Of a stretch of 17,401 nucleotides of DNA, positions 15,168-17,401 are shown piece after piece; position 1 is the stretch's first letter; the number at the start of each line of letters is the position of its first letter. Made by a program: the position numbers and the translations under genes. A model generated the notes under the pieces. The model saw nothing but the letters and a program-made list of their open reading frames with translations. It did not search any database and was not told the origin of the DNA. Origin of the DNA: Thermoplasmata archaeon (GTDB taxonomy: Archaea; Thermoplasmatota; Thermoplasmata; Thermoplasmatales; Thermoplasmataceae); the NCBI GenBank assembly GCA_021806345.1, contig JAJZXP010000260.1:1-17401 (forward strand), in the 5' to 3' direction.

Positions 15168-16292
15168 TAAAAGCACCAGAGCAACCCCTGACAGAAGAAG
15201 CGTATATTCTAAATCAGGGAATGCCAGATAAAAGGACAAAGTCCCAGCCAGTAGTGCTCCTAACCCGTTTCCAGAATATTGAAGTGTGAAATATTTTCCC
15301 AGGGAAGGATTCCTTTTTTCATAGCCAAGTGAAGAGAATAGGGTTGGAACAGCGGCGATTTCATAAATGGTAAGACCAGAAATGAACGGGACGAGGACAA
15401 TTGCAGCTAGGTAAATATTTGGGGAAACCATAATGAAAAGGAAAAAGAGCACTAAACCGATGAGAATCAAAAAAACGGACAATCTTAAAAGATGTATTTT
15501 AAAAATTCTTGAAAAGATTTCAGAAATTGTAACACCTATGACTCCAGAAATTAAAACTGAGAAAAATATTATCAAACCATAATTGAAAAGGCCATAGATA
15601 CTAAAATAAATGTTTTGAAGAGTAAAAAATATTATAAATGTGGCGGTTGCAAGACAGAAGGAGGACAAAAATATTATTTTTTTCGTTTCAACGTTTTCAA
15701 TAATTGGATAGTGTAATGTGTTTTCATCAAGTCCTTCCCTGATGGAGAATACTATAACCATCGCCAAAATTCCAAGTATAGTCGAAACCAGGAAGAAATT
15801 TCTGATACCTATAAACATACCGATCAATGGAGCGAACCCTATTCCTCCAAGAAAGGCAAATCCAATTCCAATACCTGTAATCACCATTGCGGTATTTTTC
15901 CTATCAGGTGGTACAGACTCAATGGCTAGGGATGTGATTGGTGAACTAATGGCACCCAATCCTGTGATAAAACGTGAAATTATCAACGTGTAAATATCAG
16001 TCGAGATAAAGCTTAGATAGTTTCCAATTACAAAAAAGGACAGTCCTATATAGAGGTAATTTTTAGTTCCAGTTTTCTTTGAGAAAAAAGTACTTGGAAT
16101 CTGCATAGCAGACATTGCTATTTCATAACTTCCAAGTGCAAGCCCATCCAGAATCAAATTGGAAGATAATGTTCTTGCATAAACAACAATTAAGGGAAGC
16201 ATAAAAAAAACACCCGTTAATCTTAAGAAATGAATTAAAGAAAGTTTTCCCAATTTTCTTCTGGAGTCTTTGGACAGTTTAGTTCTGTTCAT
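15141..16292 (-). CDS. MFS-family transporter
   Basis: This protein of about 383 residues has roughly 12 membrane helices. A motif-like cytoplasmic loop after helix 2 (QIPSTFFSKKTGTKN) and ISRFITGLGAISSPITSLAIESVPPDRKNTA in the helix 4-5 region are typical of drug/solute MFS exporters. The conserved loop with Asp/Arg after helix 4 (VPPDRKNTA) is clear. The substrate cannot be assigned. The ATG at 16292 overlaps the stop of the upstream GAF gene (ATGA), which favours it over the GTG at 16304 that would add four residues. Coupling to a methionine-sulfoxide-reductase-like protein could hint at amino-acid or oxidant-related transport, but this is weak. The 3' end overlaps the phosphatase gene by 27 bp. 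Confidence 0.9.
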   Translation of the reverse strand: MNRTKLSKDSRRKLGKLSLIHFLRLTGVFFMLPLIVVYARTLSSNLILDGLALGSYEIAMSAMQIPSTFFSKKTGTKNYLYIGLSFFVIGNYLSFISTDIYTLIISRFITGLGAISSPITSLAIESVPPDRKNTAMVITGIGIGFAFLGGIGFAPLIGMFIGIRNFFLVSTILGILAMVIVFSIREGLDENTLHYPIIENVETKKIIFLSSFCLATATFIIFFTLQNIYFSIYGLFNYGLIIFFSVLISGVIGVTISEIFSRIFKIHLLRLSVFLILIGLVLFFLFIMVSPNIYLAAIVLVPFISGLTIYEIAAVPTLFSSLGYEKRNPSLGKYFTLQYSGNGLGALLAGTLSFYLAFPDLEYTLLLSGVALVLLSLIGFFRS

Positions 16293-16753
16293 TCTTTTGC
16301 GCACTTTTTTGTTGATTCACTGACTATTTGAGCTACATACAATAGAAAGTTTTCATCATCTTCTGAAAATGCAGATTTAAAATCTGAGTCAATGTCAATT
16401 TCTCCAGTCAATTTATTTTCAAAGCTTATTGGAACTACCAATTCTGAATTCGTTTCGATAGAACAGGCCAGATACTCAGTGTTACTCTTTACATCAGACT
16501 CATTAATTACAGAACCTTTTACTATTGCCTGTCCGCAAAGGCCCTCACCAATCGGAATCTGAATGTGCTCAGTAGGTCTTCCAACAAAGGTTTCTAGTCT
16601 CAATTCATTTTCTTCAAGGATATAGATACCAACCCAGTTGTATTTTTCATTTTTTTCTTTCAGATAGTCGCATACTAGTTTCAAAAATTCATGAGGATCA
16701 CTTTTATCCATCGATCTGATCTGATTAAGTTGAAAGGTAAAATTATCTTCCAT
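16289..16753 (-). CDS. GAF-domain protein, free-methionine-(R)-sulfoxide-reductase-like
   Basis: This 154-residue single GAF domain has the YebR/fRMsr layout: YNWVGIYIL, FVGRPTEHIQIPIGEGLCG, EYLACSIETNSELVVPI and GEIDIDSDFKSAFSEDD. C73 and C97 are 24 residues apart, exactly as C94 and catalytic C118 of the E. coli enzyme. The position of the other resolving Cys (C84) is H63. Catalysis through C97 with C73 as resolving partner is therefore plausible. The reaction would be thioredoxin-dependent reduction of free methionine-(R)-sulfoxide. Without C84 a ligand-sensing GAF protein is the alternative. It has its own TATA box and is followed by the MFS gene with an ATGA overlap. Confidence 0.85.
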   Translation of the reverse strand: MEDNFTFQLNQIRSMDKSDPHEFLKLVCDYLKEKNEKYNWVGIYILEENELRLETFVGRPTEHIQIPIGEGLCGQAIVKGSVINESDVKSNTEYLACSIETNSELVVPISFENKLTGEIDIDSDFKSAFSEDDENFLLYVAQIVSESTKKCAKE

Positions 16754-16775
16754 ATTCCGGGATAGTTCAAGTGAA

Positions 16776-16785
16776 TAATAATTTA
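16776..16785 (-). promoter_or_regulatory. TATA-like box for the GAF/MFS pair
   Basis: On the minus strand CTAAATTATT is centred about 27 bp before the ATG at 16753. This suggests a two-gene leaderless transcript with the MFS gene second. Confidence 0.5.
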
Positions 16786-16901
16786 GCCTTAAGATTCCAA
16801 ATTAACCAAATCAGTATATTTTTAATCACAAACTTTCTGTTTTTTTCTGAAAAACAAATTGAATTAACTTGTATCAATCCTGAATCCCATCCAAGTTTAA
16901 C

Positions 16902-17401
16902 CTATGAATATTTTAAAACGACAGCTGTTGCATTGTCCCTGCCTCCATCTTTCATTGCTATGTTAACCAACTTCTCTGCGTGGGTTTGAGAACTTAACTT
17001 TTCATTTAGCACATTGTTTATTTGATTCATCGGTATAGAATCCGTAATTCCATCACTCATCAATGTCAAAATATCCCCTTTCCTTAGATATAATGTGCCG
17101 GTGTCCAAGGAAAATAAGCCATCCACTCCCAAACAAGAAGTCAGTCTTCCCGTGAATTCGTCTCTTTGATATTTGGTTATTTGTTCCGTTCTTGTTCTTT
17201 TTAAAATCAGTGTACTATCTCCCAAAGATGCATAAACTAGATAATTCATAACGCTAACAAAACCTACAAAAGTTGTGGCCATTCCAAGTTTCTCCCCTTT
17301 CGCAAGCTCCATCAACTTGGAATTTATTGTTTTAAGAATGTATGTAATCTCAGTTTCTAAGTTGTCCAATCTTTCGTGGTTCAATATATAATTGAGTGCG
17401 C
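16902..17401 (-). CDS. PP2C-type Ser/Thr protein phosphatase (5' end cut by window)
   Basis: The frame is open from the window edge, so about 166 C-terminal residues are visible. PP2C signatures appear in order: LGMATTFVGFV, YLVYASLGDSTLILKR (with the GDS motif), RLTSCLGVDG, LRKGDILTLMSDGITDSI (metal-binding Asp in SDG), and GGRDNATAVVLKYS (the terminal RDN motif, another metal Asp). The missing part would hold the N-terminal metal-binding Asp motif and the DGxGG loop. The enzyme removes phosphate from Ser/Thr with Mn2+ or Mg2+. A TTG at 17384 could be read as a start but would delete a core of the fold, so the gene should continue beyond the window. No kinase gene is visible here. Confidence 0.9.
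   Translation of the reverse strand, partial: ALNYILNHERLDNLETEITYILKTINSKLMELAKGEKLGMATTFVGFVSVMNYLVYASLGDSTLILKRTRTEQITKYQRDEFTGRLTSCLGVDGLFSLDTGTLYLRKGDILTLMSDGITDSIPMNQINNVLNEKLSSQTHAEKLVNIAMKDGGRDNATAVVLKYS

Noticed and set aside
16771..16989. Plus-strand 72-codon open frame between the GAF and PP2C genes
   Set aside because: Half of it is antisense to the PP2C C-terminus, and no TATA box sits at the right distance. The 148-bp gap (16754-16901) otherwise shows only the GAF promoter and A/T runs.
1..17401. CRISPR array, tRNA, rRNA or riboswitch
   Set aside because: No regularly spaced direct repeats, cloverleaf or conserved rRNA segment was seen on either strand, and no leader long enough for a riboswitch; the promoters place starts at the first codon.

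Overview
This 17.4 kb window is most likely from a chromosome of an acidophilic, aerobic archaeon of the Thermoplasmatales (Thermoplasma/Ferroplasma/Picrophilus/Cuniculiplasma type). The DNA is AT-rich and genes are packed tightly, with four convergent pairs overlapping by 4 to 27 bp. TATA boxes lie 23-28 bp upstream of start codons with almost no 5' leader, as in leaderless archaeal mRNAs. TTG and GTG starts occur inside operons, and one gene has a typical archaeal class III pilin signal. The genus is an inference; no rRNA or tRNA gene is present.

Left block (1-5005, + strand): a five-gene run with ATGA or longer overlaps. It holds the 3' end of an unrecognised gene, a 489-residue polytopic membrane protein, an FAH-fold hydrolase/isomerase, an unrecognised soluble protein, and a HerA/VirB4-like ATPase whose C-terminus resembles a PD-(D/E)XK nuclease fold. 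The membrane protein plus ATPase-nuclease suggests DNA handling or translocation, but this is not proven.

Middle block (5062-7308): short, separately promoted genes. These are a haem-oxygenase-like di-iron protein, a histidine phosphatase, a four-helix membrane protein (- strand) and a PPC/DUF296 protein.

Tyrosine catabolism operon (11448 down to 7295, - strand): 4-hydroxyphenylpyruvate dioxygenase, fumarylacetoacetase-type hydrolase, homogentisate 1,2-dioxygenase and a maleylacetate-reductase-like protein, in that order and tightly coupled behind one clear promoter. Together they would convert 4-hydroxyphenylpyruvate through homogentisate to maleylacetoacetate and then to C4 acid plus acetoacetate. 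No maleylacetoacetate isomerase is present. A reductase sits in its place, which suggests a reductive variant through succinylacetoacetate. This is the most interesting hypothesis in the window.

Between the operon and the next gene (11671-11988) lies what looks like the decayed 3' end of an IS200/IS605-type (TnpB) element, with consecutive hairpins that could be a relic of its omega-like RNA.

Right block (12054-17401): a type IV pilin-like protein, a long DUF255 thioredoxin-domain protein, a second histidine phosphatase, an MFS transporter translationally coupled to a GAF-domain free-methionine-(R)-sulfoxide-reductase-like protein, and the C-terminal part of a PP2C-type Ser/Thr phosphatase running off the window edge.
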